Below are positions 22,902 through 34,389 of a DNA stretch of 64,000 nt, piece by piece. Within the stretch, counting starts at the first letter, position 1, and every line of letters begins with the position of its first letter. Location of the stretch: positions 14,160,001 to 14,224,000 of the forward strand of contig NC_077239.1 in NCBI RefSeq assembly GCF_947179165.1. Reading direction: 5' to 3'. The DNA is from Solanum dulcamara. Taxonomy: Eukaryota; Streptophyta; Magnoliopsida; Solanales; Solanaceae. Made by a program: the position numbers and the translations under genes. Below the pieces are notes generated by a model that was given only the letters and a program-made list of their open reading frames with translations, did no database searches and was not told the origin of the DNA.

Positions 22902-25900
22902 AAGTTTCAGGGATTTGGACCTTGTGTTGATGCCACTCTTACAAGTAGCATTATCTGAACTAGTGGAGATGTCTTGTTTCTGTTTTTTCTTCTTCTTCTT
23001 TGCTTGCTGACCCCTGGGTGATAAACCCTACTTCTCAGTGACCTACAACACTTCATCCTGAGTTATAGAATCTGTGATATCATCCAGTGCTCTAATGGGA
23101 GATGCACTAGTTTCCTTATCCTCATCATGAGTTTGTTCCCTTTGATCTAGGTCCTCTTCATCTTCTGATTGAATAGGTCTATATTCATCCTCCAAGTCAT
23201 CTGATATGGCTCTCTTATTAAGCACACACAACTCAGTAGAGTTGGATTGAATTTGAAGAGGTGTAACATAAATCCCTGCTTGCTTATTAACCAACACATA
23301 GTTCACTCTGTGTTGTGTCTTTTCAGACAGAGATTTTTTACTTTTTTTTCCTATCTTTTTCTTCAGTGCCTCCCTCTTCTTTTTACTCAAAGAAAGAGTA
23401 TATTTATTGTTCAGTAGCTGAATCATTGCACCTGTATTTTGTTCACTAATTTTTGGAGATTCAACACCTCCCTTATCACTGTCCTCTGAAAACTATTGAA
23501 CATCATCTTGTTGCAATGGCATGTTGGATCTTATATCTGCTGGAATAGTGGTGGCAGGGGCTCTAGGGTCTTTCCTATGGTCAACCAATAGACTTTCCCT
23601 CCCCTTGGTTTCCCCTTCCTACAGATTAGTGATTTGCTCCTGTATTCCTCCAACCTGACCTCCATAGACTTCTTCAGCCACAACATTAATACTATTTACG
23701 ATATTAAAGTAATTGGGGGAGCCATGGGGGTGTGGGAGCATTAAGTCAATACCTGGGATTTTTCCATTGGCTTTGTTGCTTTCCACATTATTCAAACCAG
23801 TATTTGGTGCACACCTGGCAGTAAAATTTTGCTTTTTTTGTTTGTGTGCAGGTCTGCTATTTTCATTAACATGTAATACCTGCTGTATGGGATTATGGGG
23901 GATGGGATCCAATATTGTATGGGAAGTGGGGAGTAGGCTCTGGACTCCAGAGTCTACATTACAAGCTTGGATATTACAAGTATTAAAGTTAGAGTTATTA
24001 AGCATACCTACCTGCTGTTGAGATTTTCCTTCTTTGCTGCTGTTGATAATATGCTGGGGTGGTACTGAACTTTATCCTTTTATCATGGATACTTGTGTTT
24101 TATGTTGTTGTGGTTGTTGTTGGTTGTGTTGTCCATTTTTTTTGCCTTTCCTCCTTTGAATTTGCCAACCTGCATGTTCTTGGTCTCTTTTTTCATCTTC
24201 AGCTTTGCTAGTGTTTTGTTGTTCCTTAGTTTGTTTGTCTTCTTGGTGTTTTAGCTCCTTGTTCTGTTGTTCCTTATTCTTTTCATTGCTGGACTTATCT
24301 TTGTTTCTTGCTTCTTCTTCTTGAACTTGCTTTTTCTTATTATCTTCATCCCTTCTTTTCACAGTACAAACATGAATGGTGTGACCTTGATGTTTGCAGT
24401 GTTGACAGTAATCTAGCACCCCCTCATATTGGATAGACTGCCACCTTCCTGCTCCATTTTCATCTTCACCATAACCCATCCATACATGCTGTGGTCTTTG
24501 TTTTGTAAGGTCAATTTGTACTTTGACTTTTGCAACACTACCCCTTGTTTTCTTGTAGGTTGCCAAATCTAAGAACAACACCTTTCCAATTGGGGATAGT
24601 AATGGGGTTACCACTTCCAGACGATAACAATGCCAAGGTAATTCATGTAATATAGCCCATATAGGAACTAGAGATGTTTCTTCTTCAGGCTTAAAGGTGG
24701 GGGTCCATAACTGGAGTCTCATAAGTTGGCCATTTATGTACATTTTTCCTTTGGACCATACAGTAGAGTAATCATACTCATTGTCCAAGTCTATGTACAG
24801 ATGCCTAGAGTTAAAATGGGTAAGTTTCACTCCTCCTCTGAGCTCTGTTTGCAAGATGAATTCCTTTCTAATGGTTTCCATCTTAGGCATAGTATTTGTG
24901 AATTTTCCTATTAGAGTATACTTACAATCACTAGCCAATTTCACCAGGAAATCTTCTTCTGTAAATACTATAGCTGGATAGCCTTGCTTTGTGGTAATTT
25001 TAGGGGGTGTAATATCAATAATGTCTGTTTTCATAGCTTCTTGGGCTCTCAACTTAGTAGCCAGAGTTTGGTGGATGACAGGATTAGGAGGGGTTGGAGT
25101 ATTAGTATTGGGGTGCTTGGTTTGTTTGGCAGGTAAATTAGTATTGGAAAGCACCACATGATTATTAGGAGTAGGAGTATTAAAACTTGGAGCTCTAAGT
25201 TGGTTTGAGTTTTTGGAACCTAGGTTGCTTCCAGTATTCAGAGCAGCAGGTTTGTTAGTAGATTTAATAGCATCAAAATTATTTGACACTTTCATAGGAT
25301 TGCAATTAGGAACATAAGGTCTATGGACAGGTTGAGATTTCACATTGAGCCCCCTGTTCAACTGGGCAGGTTGTTTGTTTTTTTCAACATTACCAAGTAT
25401 TATGTTCCCCTAATCCTTGTGCTTAGCAACAAGATCAGCATCAACATTGTGAGTAGAATTCTGAATTTCCTCATTATTCTTGGTCACAGCAAGATGCAAA
25501 TTAGTAGGCTTAATAGTAGCAGCATTAGCTAAATTTCCTTTTTGTACATTATTATCAAGTAAGATAAGTTCATAACGTTCGACAGTGTCACTATGCATTT
25601 GAACAACATTGTTACTATGATCAGCACTTTTTACTAGATATTGGTTGAAATAGTTAGAAGACTTACCTGGATGAGCCACAGTAGGAGCACTGTTCCATTG
25701 CTTATCAGTGAAGTTCCCCTTCGAAATTTCTTTTGGGACATGACCATTTTATTCAATGCCTTCCAATATTAGCATTTTATTTCCTTGTTGGTGATTTTGA
25801 ACATGATCCAATACAACAGCCACAGCTTCAGATCGAACAACACTGTGACAGTGTTGTTCAGGGAGATGCAAGTCTTGACGACTTTTTGAATTTGAGCTTG

Positions 25901-26779
25901 TTGATGGTGATTCGAGGCACTCTATATAGCTTGGAAGCTTCATAACACCTTGATGAGTCTTTTGGAATTGGTCTCTTGCCAATTGGTTCACCGGAGCTCC
26001 GGCACCACCAAAGTTGTCTTGATGACTTTTTGAATTTGAACTTGTTTGTGGAGATTCGAGACATGTGTTATAGTTAGAAACCTTATCCACACTGTTACGC
26101 ACCTTTTGGTATTGGTCTTGGATGAATTGGCTCGCGGAGCTCCGGCGACTCCATTGTTGTCAGAGCTCAAGGATAAATTCGAAGAGTGTGACAATGATTC
26201 GAGGTGGCGCACATGGCTGGGGAGATTGATAACAGCTTGAGGAACATTTTGGCATTCATCTTGTGCATTATGTCTTGCCGGAGCTTCGGCGCCGACAATA
26301 ATTTATTCACCGGAGTTGATTTCGCCGGAGATTTTTGTTCCTAGCGGGGCGCCTTATCCTTGCGAACAAAGCCCAGGTGGTGCGAGGGCTCGACTATCAC
26401 CGGAGGTGGCTGGAAATTGAAGGCGCAGTGGTGGCGCACTGGCGGCGATGCTGAGTTGATGCGCCTCTGCATTTCTCTCAATTGGGACTAAATTGTTTTG
26501 TGAATTTTGCACTGTGGTTGGCATATGGGATGAAGAATCATCTTCAATATTGTTTATAACCTTTAGCAATCCACAATTTCTCAAGGATATAATTTTTTCA
26601 GCTTGCAGCAGCTCCTCACTCGAATAATGAATAGTGATCACTTCAGTCTTTTGCAACTTTGAGGAGCTGTAGGTGGAATCTGAGGGTGAGGTAACTTTCG
26701 TTGTGTTCGTATCAATGGAATCTACGATTCCATCTTTCGAACGAAATATTTCGAGATCCGGAGGTGGGTCCCACCCCAT
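22899..26779 (-). pseudogene. LINE ORF1: repeat region, DUF4283 and CCHC zinc knuckle (broken)
   Basis: About 1290 codons starting MGWDPPPDLEIF at 26779. The first part carries three 48-residue repeats (25870-26290). A low-complexity middle follows, then a DUF4283-like domain (about 24970-24480, with LHELPWHCYRLEVV) and a CCHC zinc knuckle (YCQHCKHQGHTIHVC, about 24413-24369), then a lysine/glutamine-rich tail. Proteins of this kind bind the LINE RNA. A 1-nt deletion near 26133, visible by comparing the first and second repeats, shifts the frame. Stops lie at about 26356, 26305, 25751, 25412, 24074, 23621, 23495, 23045 and 23024. Downstream of the deletion all pieces are in one frame to the end at 22899. 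It is more than twice the size I would expect for a plant L1 ORF1. Confidence 0.85.
25870..26290 (-). repeat. 144-bp in-frame tandem repeat in ORF1 (three units)
   Basis: The anchor GATTCGAG recurs at 25909, 26053 and 26196, 144 and 143 bp apart. The 143 reflects the 1-nt deletion that breaks the frame. Each unit encodes a version of CLESPxTSSNSKSxQD, followed in two units by GGAGAP- or GVAGAP-type residues and DQxQK. The period is 48 codons, so the repeat grew while the frame was translated, or at least without breaking it. Confidence 0.88.
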
Positions 26780-26870
26780 TTCATTTTTGTGACTAAAATG
26801 CCCTTCCTTGAGAGCTTTCCTTAGAGAGATGTTTTAGAGAGAAGATGAAATCATAAAATGAGAAAGTGAT

Positions 26871-27575
26871 GATTGAGGTGACATTTAGAACCTGTTTTGG
26901 GGGTTAAATCAATAATTCCAAATGCGGGTCCCACATTCCCCATTTTAGACCCCAAAAATTGGTCCTTCCCAAAAATTATGAAATTAGTGTCTAAACGACT
27001 GTATCGATATTGTTCTTCTATTTTTGATAGCGTGGCAGTATTCCAATACCGCTCGGAAGAGAAAGGCTCTGGCACTGTGATTTGGAGTTCGCTTGTTTAG
27101 CCTATAGGTAGGCTATGGTTTTCCTTTCTTTAGATTGAGATGGAATGTGTGAAAGCATATTGAAATAGTTGGAATTTGGGTTGAGTAGCGTAATGGTATA
27201 TCTTATATTTTAGAAATCATGCTTTAGACTTGTTATCAAGTTTTTTGGGTATCTAGAAGCATGTGTATCTTGTCGTTATTTGTCATTATTGTTAGGAGAG
27301 TTGAATGAGCATATTGTTGATATTATGGAGTATGGTGGCCTTAATATAGGTTGTAACCCTGCTTTTGCTGCCCCGGCATCATTCCGGCAAACTTAGATCC
27401 TTATAGAATGGTGTAGCGGGCTAGTGCCTAGTAGTTATCCTAAGCTAGGCGATACCCTTGCTCTTAATAACACTCTCATCCATAACTCAGTATAACCATG
27501 AAATCAAGATGCATTGGCAATACTAGATTTCGTGATCGTTTGGCTTCAGCTCCAGTTCAAGCTTTGGTGGCATTG
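26871..27575 (+). repeat. Tandem array, remainder of the sixth unit (right of the LINE)
   Basis: Begins with the second copy of the LINE target duplication and continues the array unit: ATTTAGAACCTG, the CGGAAG..GGCTCTGGCACTG block near 27050, TTAATATAGGTTGTAACCC near 27340, and GATTTCGTGATCG near 27520. It stops near 27575, where other units enter the minisatellite. The array therefore ends here and the unique LTR part begins. Confidence 0.85.
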
Positions 27576-28288
27576 TTTGTACCTGCCAAGCTTATGGGGG
27601 CTTGGTTAGGTGTTAATTTGATAATTTTGGTATGTTTAGATTCTAGAGCAGGTCAGTACGATTATTCTATTCTTTATTTCCTTACCTGATTACTTTCAGT
27701 AAATTATAATACCTGCTCATTTGGTCTATTGCCTTTCATACTTGGTACATTACTTCGTACTGAAGCCTTATAGTAGGTTGGCTAGCCCCTTTCATCTAGA
27801 GCTGCCAGATTTGTGAGGTTTGTTTGATTTTGTTGTATATATTTTTGGGTAGGTCGGAGCCCTATCCCGCCAAGCTTTACTACTCTTTGAGGCTTGAATA
27901 CTAGTGTGTGGGTTGTATAACTATATTATGGCCATGTTGGCCTAGTTTGTTTGTTTGCTGAGGCTTGTCAGCTGTTTGATGTATTGTCTTGATATATATA
28001 TGGTTTCAGTTTTTGTATAGAGATCATGGTGGCCTCGACGTCCCAATTAGAACATGTGTGATTGATGTCTATTTATATATATAAACTTTTGGAAGTAGCT
28101 ATTTCTTTTATAGATATGTCGACAAAGGCTTTGCAAACCGATGGTTTAATTTTAAACTAAGATATATTTGTTTATTTTCTTGATTGCACGTGTCTGCCAT
28201 GCTAGTAGAAAATGGATCAGCAGGGTCATCTTGGGCCTAAGTTTTGGCATTAGATGTCAATTTTGCCCCTTGAGTTTGGGATGTGATA
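27576..28288 (+). repeat. 3' part of the expanded LTR
   Basis: Single-copy end of the LTR, with CTTGGTACATTACTTCGTACTGA near 27740, a motif I recognise from LTRs of this gypsy group, and the end GTTTGGGATGTGATA at 28288. The next base belongs to a copia LTR fragment. Confidence 0.65.
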
Positions 28289-28655
28289 GTGCACAAGTTT
28301 TTTTTGTAAAACCCTTGTTGTATTTATAAATGTTTGACTTCTTTTTTTTGAGTTGGAGTTGGTGTCCTTTTACTGCTTTCCTTTCCTTGTAGACTTGCAA
28401 GACATTTCCTCTTTGACTTGGAGTCGATGTGCTTTTACTGATTTCCTTTTATTGTAGGAATGCTCATAATAAAGGAAACTTTATGCAATTGTACAGGTCA
28501 TAAACGCGCTCCATCTATCGCCTTAATATTTTTTCTTTGCGTGGTTGACTTTATCTTTATCTTAGTTGGACACAGTCTAAAAGGAATATGTCATAGCAAT
28601 CAGTTTCTTTCATTTGTTTCTCTTTTTGTCAATTATCAAAATCTTTCTTGATCTA
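28289..28655 (-). repeat. 3' LTR remnant of copia element C1
   Basis: Matches the C1 5' LTR at about 51720-52093, in the same orientation: GTGCACAAG.., TTGTTGTATTTATA(A/G)ATGTTTGACTTCT, GAGTTGGAGT, AGGTCATAAA, and TTTTTGTCAAT(T/C)ATCAAAATC near the end. The other 640 bp of the LTR are missing, cut exactly where the expanded gypsy LTR ends. Confidence 0.85.
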
Positions 28656-30786
28656 AAAAATCTACCTTTTTGATGATGACAAACCATTAGTTTTTGTGTT
28701 CTTAGCTCAACCTTTGTTATGTCAATCTCTTAAAGGTCAACAAATAAAGCAAACACATTAGAAAATCATGTCAAATAAATTGGGTTATAAATATCGCACA
28801 AGTATGCATTTGTCCACTTTTGGCATCATAAAATACTTTGAAGGCATACAACACACTAATAGAAAAAATTTGATATTCATGGCCACTAGGTATATTACCT
28901 ACACAAACACTTTAAAAGAAAGAACTCAATTAGCTATAGCAAAGCATTGGCACCAATACAAGAGAGAGACATGAACCAGAAATTAAACCCAACATTAGCA
29001 TTAATTAAAAATCATGTACACCACAAATGTAATAAGAATTAAAAATAGAATCAAGCACTTGTGATAAAAGAATAAATGTTAGGAAGTCATAGGCTAGATT
29101 AACTAGATAGTAGGAAATTATGGAACATTATAGGAGAAGGGAGAATACTTCTTGAGTAGGTCAGGGAGGACTTTTAGATTACAAAATTGAGTAGTCATCT
29201 CAGATTCAAGGGAATCCTTGCATCTATGGAAGATCAACCTTAAGCTTTGCATTTTTCTCTTGCAGGCATGTATGCTCAAGACCATAGTTCATATGTAGTT
29301 GGTCCATGACATCCTGGTGAATGGCATAGATGACCGCAATTTCAGTCTATTTTTATCTAGTATCAGCTTGAAGGAACTAGTTTGATCAATCATGTGCCTT
29401 TAGGAGACCAATAATTCACTCATCTCCAACTCTCAAAATCATTAATCACCATGCCTCAAAGCACTATCCTCTTCCTAAAGTCCATTTTCCTTATGGTACG
29501 AGCATCAAGAGTGTCTTCTTATTTAAGAGATCCAAAGGAAGGGCGGTCCATATTCATCCCCTTTACTATTAGTAGGCTCATTGACAAGCTTTGACTTAGA
29601 AGAATCTTGGGAGGAACATGTTTCTTGACCTTTTTCTTTGATTGTTTTGATAGATACACACCTTTACATTTTATATTTTCTTTAGAAGCCACATTATACT
29701 CATCTATAATTCAATAGGATCAACAAAAGGAAAAATATTACTTCATCATCATCCTTTGTAGAGGAGCATGCTCACCCAACCTTTTCCCTAGATGTGATAC
29801 CACCATATGCAAAACCATTCACAACAATTTATGATATCAATCCTAGATCCTTGTTTATATGGCCCAATAGAAGAACTAGGTTCGACTGAGGGATATATCA
29901 TGGATTTCCCCTCACTAGATGCACCTAAGTTAAGCATAATAGGTGAACTTTATTTAACTATAGGGTCCCTAGAGTGTTCTCCCTTACAAGGTGTATCCTC
30001 CATAACTTGCTCGGTATCTTTAGACTCACAAAATACAAATTCTCCCTAAGAGTCCACTCTACCTACTTTCCACACCATAACCTGTAATCCATAAGGCACC
30101 AAAGCAAAAGTGTCATCCACCAAATCAACCCTATCCACAACCTCAGAGATACCATCAAAGTGAGAATCTCTAAGAGTGTCAATAAGAAACATATATAGTA
30201 ATTGATTAGTGTAACCTGTTCCATGGAAAATCACTAATTCCACGATTTTCTAGAAAAAATAGAGAAGATAGCAAGAAGATTTCTTGATTATGAAATTAAT
30301 GAAAGAGGAAGATTTAAGGTATGGAAGCAAACTAGGAGGAAGATAATAAGAACATTAATGAGATAGTCATTTGATAGTAGTGGCAGTTCTTTGAGAGAAA
30401 AGATTTTATTTTGGGTAGAGTTCTAATTTGACACATTGACGTATTTTGTAAAAAAGGAGTCGTGTTGATGGGATCACTTTGCCTTTTTCAAAATGGCATC
30501 ATTTTGACTTTTTATAGAATGAAATTAATAGAGCATAGGGGAAGAATTATTACCTTCTTGGGATAAGTAGAAGAAACAGGTTCAAATGCATTAATTTTAT
30601 ATTTAATCATAAGCAATTATAGTGTATATACCTTAGATCTCTGGATAAAGCTGGATTTTTTCTAATTTTGTTAAGTCATTGTCTAGTGAGAGATGCAAAT
30701 ACAATATTATAGTACATATGTAGCTTGAAATTAAAAGCGATACAGGGACATAGAACTTAAGGTACAAGATAGAGCATCAAATTAAA
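28656..30786 (-). pseudogene. Region between pol and 3' LTR of C1, envelope-like third ORF remnant
   Basis: Two kilobases on the minus strand between the polyprotein end and the 3' LTR. Broken frames read as a plausible protein in pieces: 30243-30046 (..TDTLRDSHFDGISEVVDRVDLVD-like), then glutamate/serine-rich sequence, then a heptad-like stretch near 29290-29230 (LQEKNAKLKVDL). SIRE/Maximus copia elements are known to carry an extra ORF with a coiled coil at this place, so I infer a decayed version. No transmembrane segment can be read with confidence. A plus-strand open frame at 29807-30049 lies opposite and is probably chance. Confidence 0.45.
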
Positions 30787-30787
30787 A

Positions 30788-31440
30788 TTAGAGTACAATA
30801 TGTACAATTTTCATTACCTTGTCACTAAGAGATATTTTTGTGATCTTAATCATCCCTAGTTCCAGCATGTACCTTTCAAGGTGTTTTCTTGTCAATGCCT
30901 TAGAAAAAACATCAACAAGATGCTTATTTGTGGTATAGAAATTCATGGAGATCAATCTTCTTAAGCAATGGTGTCTGATGTCAATGTGTCTTGTCCTCTT
31001 ATGATGAACTAAATTTTTGGCCATGTTGATAGAACTTGTATGGTCATAAAATATTGGAACACACTCAGTGTTCACCCAAAAATTCTTGAGTTGTTATTTG
31101 ATCCAAAGTAATTTTGCACATGAGGTAGATAATGTCACATAATTCTACTTCTTTTTTCCCAAAAAATTATATTTGATCCCAAAAAGTGTGTCATACATGT
31201 GGTAATGTTTCTATCCACCAAGTAACCTACATAATCAATATTTTCCCATACTATAAGCTCAAATTTTTTACCTTTTGGATACCACAATTCCAAGTCAGTT
31301 GTTCCTTTTAAATACCTTTAGGTTCATTTTGACTACCTTTAAGTGAGGTTCCTATAATTTGTTTGAAATCTAGCATATAGACTCACACTGAATACCATAT
31401 CAGGCAATCTAGTTGGGAGATATAAAAGAAATTCAATTCA
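30788..31440 (-). pseudogene. Copia RNase H end of C1 polyprotein
   Basis: The last part reads FYDHTSSINMAKN, HHKRTRHIDIRHHCLRR, and KHLVDVFSKALTRKHLE, the typical end of a Ty1/copia RNase H. Upstream pieces (about 31250-31090) continue it in other frames (VGYLVDR and similar). Integrase and most of the reverse transcriptase are absent: the sequence runs from here almost directly into protease and gag. Confidence 0.85.
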
Positions 31441-33596
31441 CTCCTCTATAAATTTTATGCTCTACTGTTGTACATGTTTCTTCCATACCCAACTTTATGA
31501 TGTAGCGATGAAAGTGTCTATCAATTCTATATATTTATTACTGTCATATATTGCATAGACAACACATATTTCTTTCATCTATTCCTACACAATTAATTCA
31601 GATATCCTTGGCAATTCATCATCAATCTATTTTGCCAATCCCTTTGATTTTACCCTAAATCTACCATTTCGCCCTTTTCTTCTACAAATAAGAGGAATTC
31701 CTTCTTATTTCTATTTCTAGTCATGCGTCTTGAGCAAGAAATATCCATGTGTCAATGTTGCTTGCTTCCTCTTACTTTTTCTACAAATTTAGAGGTTAGA
31801 TTTAGGAACCCGAACTAGCTTGGGTCCTTTCTTTCTATCCAAAGGATGAATGTGAACTTAATTGATCTATTTTGGTAAAACATTTTCAGGATTTTCTTTT
31901 GTACCAACATGTCCCTTTGAAGTGGTTCAATTATGGTAGTTCTTTTTATGACAATCCTTTTATTTATGTTGGTTCTGGTCTTAGGACTGAAGAACCTAGA
32001 GCGACCAATATTACCGCAAAATGTACAGAGATCAGAGGTCTTGTTAGTAGTTTCCTTTTCAAAACCTATTTCAATTTTTGTCCTATGTGTGTTATTATAG
32101 AGTTGAGTTACAATCATGGAAGACTGATTCCATCTATTTTACCTCTCAAGCCCATATTTAGTTCTAGCTAATTTAAGATTCATTCTTCTAGAGTTTCCCT
32201 TTTCTAAAAACAATTCATTTTTACGCCTCTTAAGATCCTACTCATAGCTAATTTGGTCATCACTAACCTTGCCCTTTCCTTTGCCAATGACACTTAGTTT
32301 CAAGACTTCAATTTTGAGAGACAAATTACTAGAATTAAGTTGTCAAACCTTTTCCTCCTTTAGACTAGTGATGATTTTCTCAAGGTAACTGTTTTCAAAA
32401 TTTAGACAGGTTATGGAGGCTAACAACTGAAATTTTTTTCATTCAATTCTGAAATAATGTCTGTGAGAGTTAGCATTAGAGAAGATAGTTTTTTCTTAGA
32501 GAATCGTTTGAGTTTGTCTTTAAGGTCAAGAAGATTTACCTTCTTTTCTTCAGTGTCTGGTTCAGATTCAGGCTCTGAGTCCTTCCATGGACACAGGGCG
32601 ATGTCTTATGCTTCTTCACTATAGTTGTCTGAACTTGTTTCCCAAGCAACATATATTGCTTTATTAGTTTCCTTCTCTTTTATCTTCCTTTTGCTTGCTA
32701 GCTCTCTCTTTTCCTTTTCAGTTTTTTCTTTTCTTCACCCAATTTTCTATATGGGACAATCTTTAACTTGATGATCAAATTTTTCACATTTATAGCATCT
32801 ACCATTTTGTCCCTTATATACATTTTTTATTTATTTTGTGTAGGTTTATTTCCATAGTTCATACCCTTCTTGAAGAGTTTCTTGAAGTTCCTATTAATTA
32901 AGGATATTTCCTTATTATCTAGATGAGATTTATCATTTTCAGTTGCCTTGAGATCAAGGCTCTTATCTTTTCTTCCTTTACTCTTTTTAGGGTTATCAAC
33001 ATCCATCTCGTTCTTTAGATTCCCTATAAGCTCATCCAACATCATGTTTGTCAGATCCTTAGCTTCTCGAATTATAGCGACTTTTATCTGCCATAGTCCA
33101 GGCAGAGTCCTGAGTACCTTGTCATCTGTTCTATAATAGTGTATATTTTTCCCAAAGACACCAGTTCACTTACCACTATAGTAATCTTATGATCATATCC
33201 TAAAGTGATTTTCCATTCTTCATATTTAGTGCATAGTCTGGTAGTTCTAAATTTTCTAACTTCAGTAGTTCCTTCATGCGCATTGAATAGTGTGTCCCAT
33301 ATTTGCTTTGCAGTGGTACATCTAGAAATGCAACTGAACTCATCAAGTCTGCATCCACATACAAGGATACACTTGGACTTCAACATTTATCTCAAGTATC
33401 CTGTAATCAGCTTCCACATATTGAACCTTGGGCTTTGGGAGGTCATTTTCTTTGGTATCTTTAATCATAGGGAGTCATGGACCATCAATAAATCTGATCC
33501 ATTGTTCATGGTCTTCATCTTAAAGAAATTCCTCCATTTGTTCCTTCCACCATGAGTAATCTTGTCCATTAAATAGAGGTGGTTTGTTGACGTGTA
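31441..33596 (-). pseudogene. C1 gag and protease remnants (SIRE-like copia)
   Basis: From 33596 downward: the gag start region (TNKPPLFNG..YSWWKEQMEEF), a UBN2-type gag core (RCTTAKQIWDTLFNAHEGT..., 33320-33230; LVSLGKIYTIIEQ.. 33160-33120), the stretch LDELIGNL..MDVDNPKKSKGRKDKS, a CCHC knuckle near 32815-32775 (CYKCEKFDHQVKDC), an acidic linker (DSEPESEPDTEEKKVNLLDLK near 32580-32530), a second cysteine motif (LCTFCGNIGRSRF, about 32030-31990) and a degraded protease (DISCSRRMT near 31745). The two-part cysteine layout and acidic linker fit SIRE/Maximus copia elements. The gag is cut at 33596 by insertion of G1, and its first residues lie at 51024-50984. Confidence 0.8.
33592..33596. other. 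Target-site duplication of G1, left copy
   Basis: GTGTA before the G1 LTR start TGTAAGACC matches GTGTT at 50984-50988 after the LTR end ..CTGACA at four of five bases. The copia gag frame runs from one side to the other, which confirms the insertion. Confidence 0.75.
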
Positions 33597-34186
33597 TGTA
33601 AGACCCCATAAATTGAAAAGTCGAATCAAAGTAAAAACTTTAATAAAGTGGACTGTTCTAGGGACTACGAGTTAACCTACGATTCATAGGAACTCCTACG
33701 ATTCATAGGGTTAATGCTAAGGTTAGAAATTTCACTAAGTATAGATGGAAGAATACGAGCCGAGTTACGACTCACAGAAATAAGTCGTAGGAGACAAAGT
33801 CTGATTTTGGGAAAAATACAAGCCTCGGTACTTTTGAAGTGACTCAACAAGATGAGTCATAGGACTATTTACAATCCGTAAAATGAACTCGTTGGATGAG
33901 TTTCGATTTTTTTGAACAAATAAAGGAGAGGTTGATGAGTCATTTATATGACTCGTAGAAGATTTGACGACTCATAGGAAAGAGTTGTAGAAGCTAGAAC
34001 CAATTTACAGTAGCTATTATTTCTTGTACTTGAGGTTCATTACTTGGGTCTATGACCCATAGACGAAAAGATTAGTCGTAGAAGCCATTCGTAGGTTCCT
34101 CCTAACAGATTAAGTGAAGGGTATTTTCATCTTTTCTCATTTTATGTTCAATGAATCTAGACACTTTTTGGGGGGAAATCCAGAAC

Positions 34187-34196
34187 CTATAAATAC
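34187..34196 (+). promoter_or_regulatory. TATA box of the G1 LTR
   Basis: CTATAAATAC, followed within about 60 bp by a pyrimidine-rich start-like region. The same sequence is at 48935-48944 in the 3' LTR, so it is conserved between the two copies. Confidence 0.65.
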
Positions 34197-34389
34197 CCCC
34201 AACCCTTTATATTCCCTCTTATTCCTATTCAAGCTCTAAATTTCTCTAAGGCATTCAAGGTCTTCTTCTATACGTTCAGCTAGAGGTTCAAGAACACAAG
34301 TCTCATTTTCAATTTTAAGCTAAATTTCATCAAGGTATATAGGCATTGATTCATAAATTCTTTTATTCATGAAGCTCAACCAATTTCTC

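Larger units (their letters stand above)
16169..26870 (-). mobile_element. L1-type LINE, full length, decayed
   Basis: A 10.7-kb non-LTR retrotransposon inserted in the tandem array with a 16-bp target duplication and a short poly(T) start (poly(A) tail on its own strand). Order on the minus strand: a leader of about 90 bp, ORF1 (26779-22899), ORF2 (22899-18741) with endonuclease, reverse transcriptase and RNase H, then a 2.57-kb tail. Domain order and the RNase H place it with plant L1 LINEs. It is clearly longer than the 6-7 kb usual for that group, because of a long ORF1 N-terminus and the long tail. Several stops and frameshifts make it unable to move by itself. Confidence 0.92.
6876..28288 (+). 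mobile_element. Expanded Ty3/gypsy LTR (solo), interrupted by a LINE
   Basis: It starts with TGTAATGACCCTGAAGG and ends GTTTGGGATGTGATA, which are degenerate forms of the usual start and end (..GTGTGACA) of LTRs of this group. Without the LINE at 16169-26870 it is about 10.7 kb, most of it a tandem array. No gag or pol lies inside. The left flank is the interior of a gypsy integrase and the right flank is the interior of a copia LTR, and the 5-bp flanks (TGAAT and GTGCA) do not match. It is therefore not a simple insertion; recombination between two copies of this LTR sitting in different elements would explain both truncated neighbours. Confidence 0.65.

Noticed and set aside
29807..30049. 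Plus-strand open frame of 80 codons
   Set aside because: It lies opposite a broken minus-strand copia region and shows no domain.
31872..32171. Plus-strand open frame of 99 codons
   Set aside because: It is antisense to the C1 gag cysteine motif near 32030-31990.
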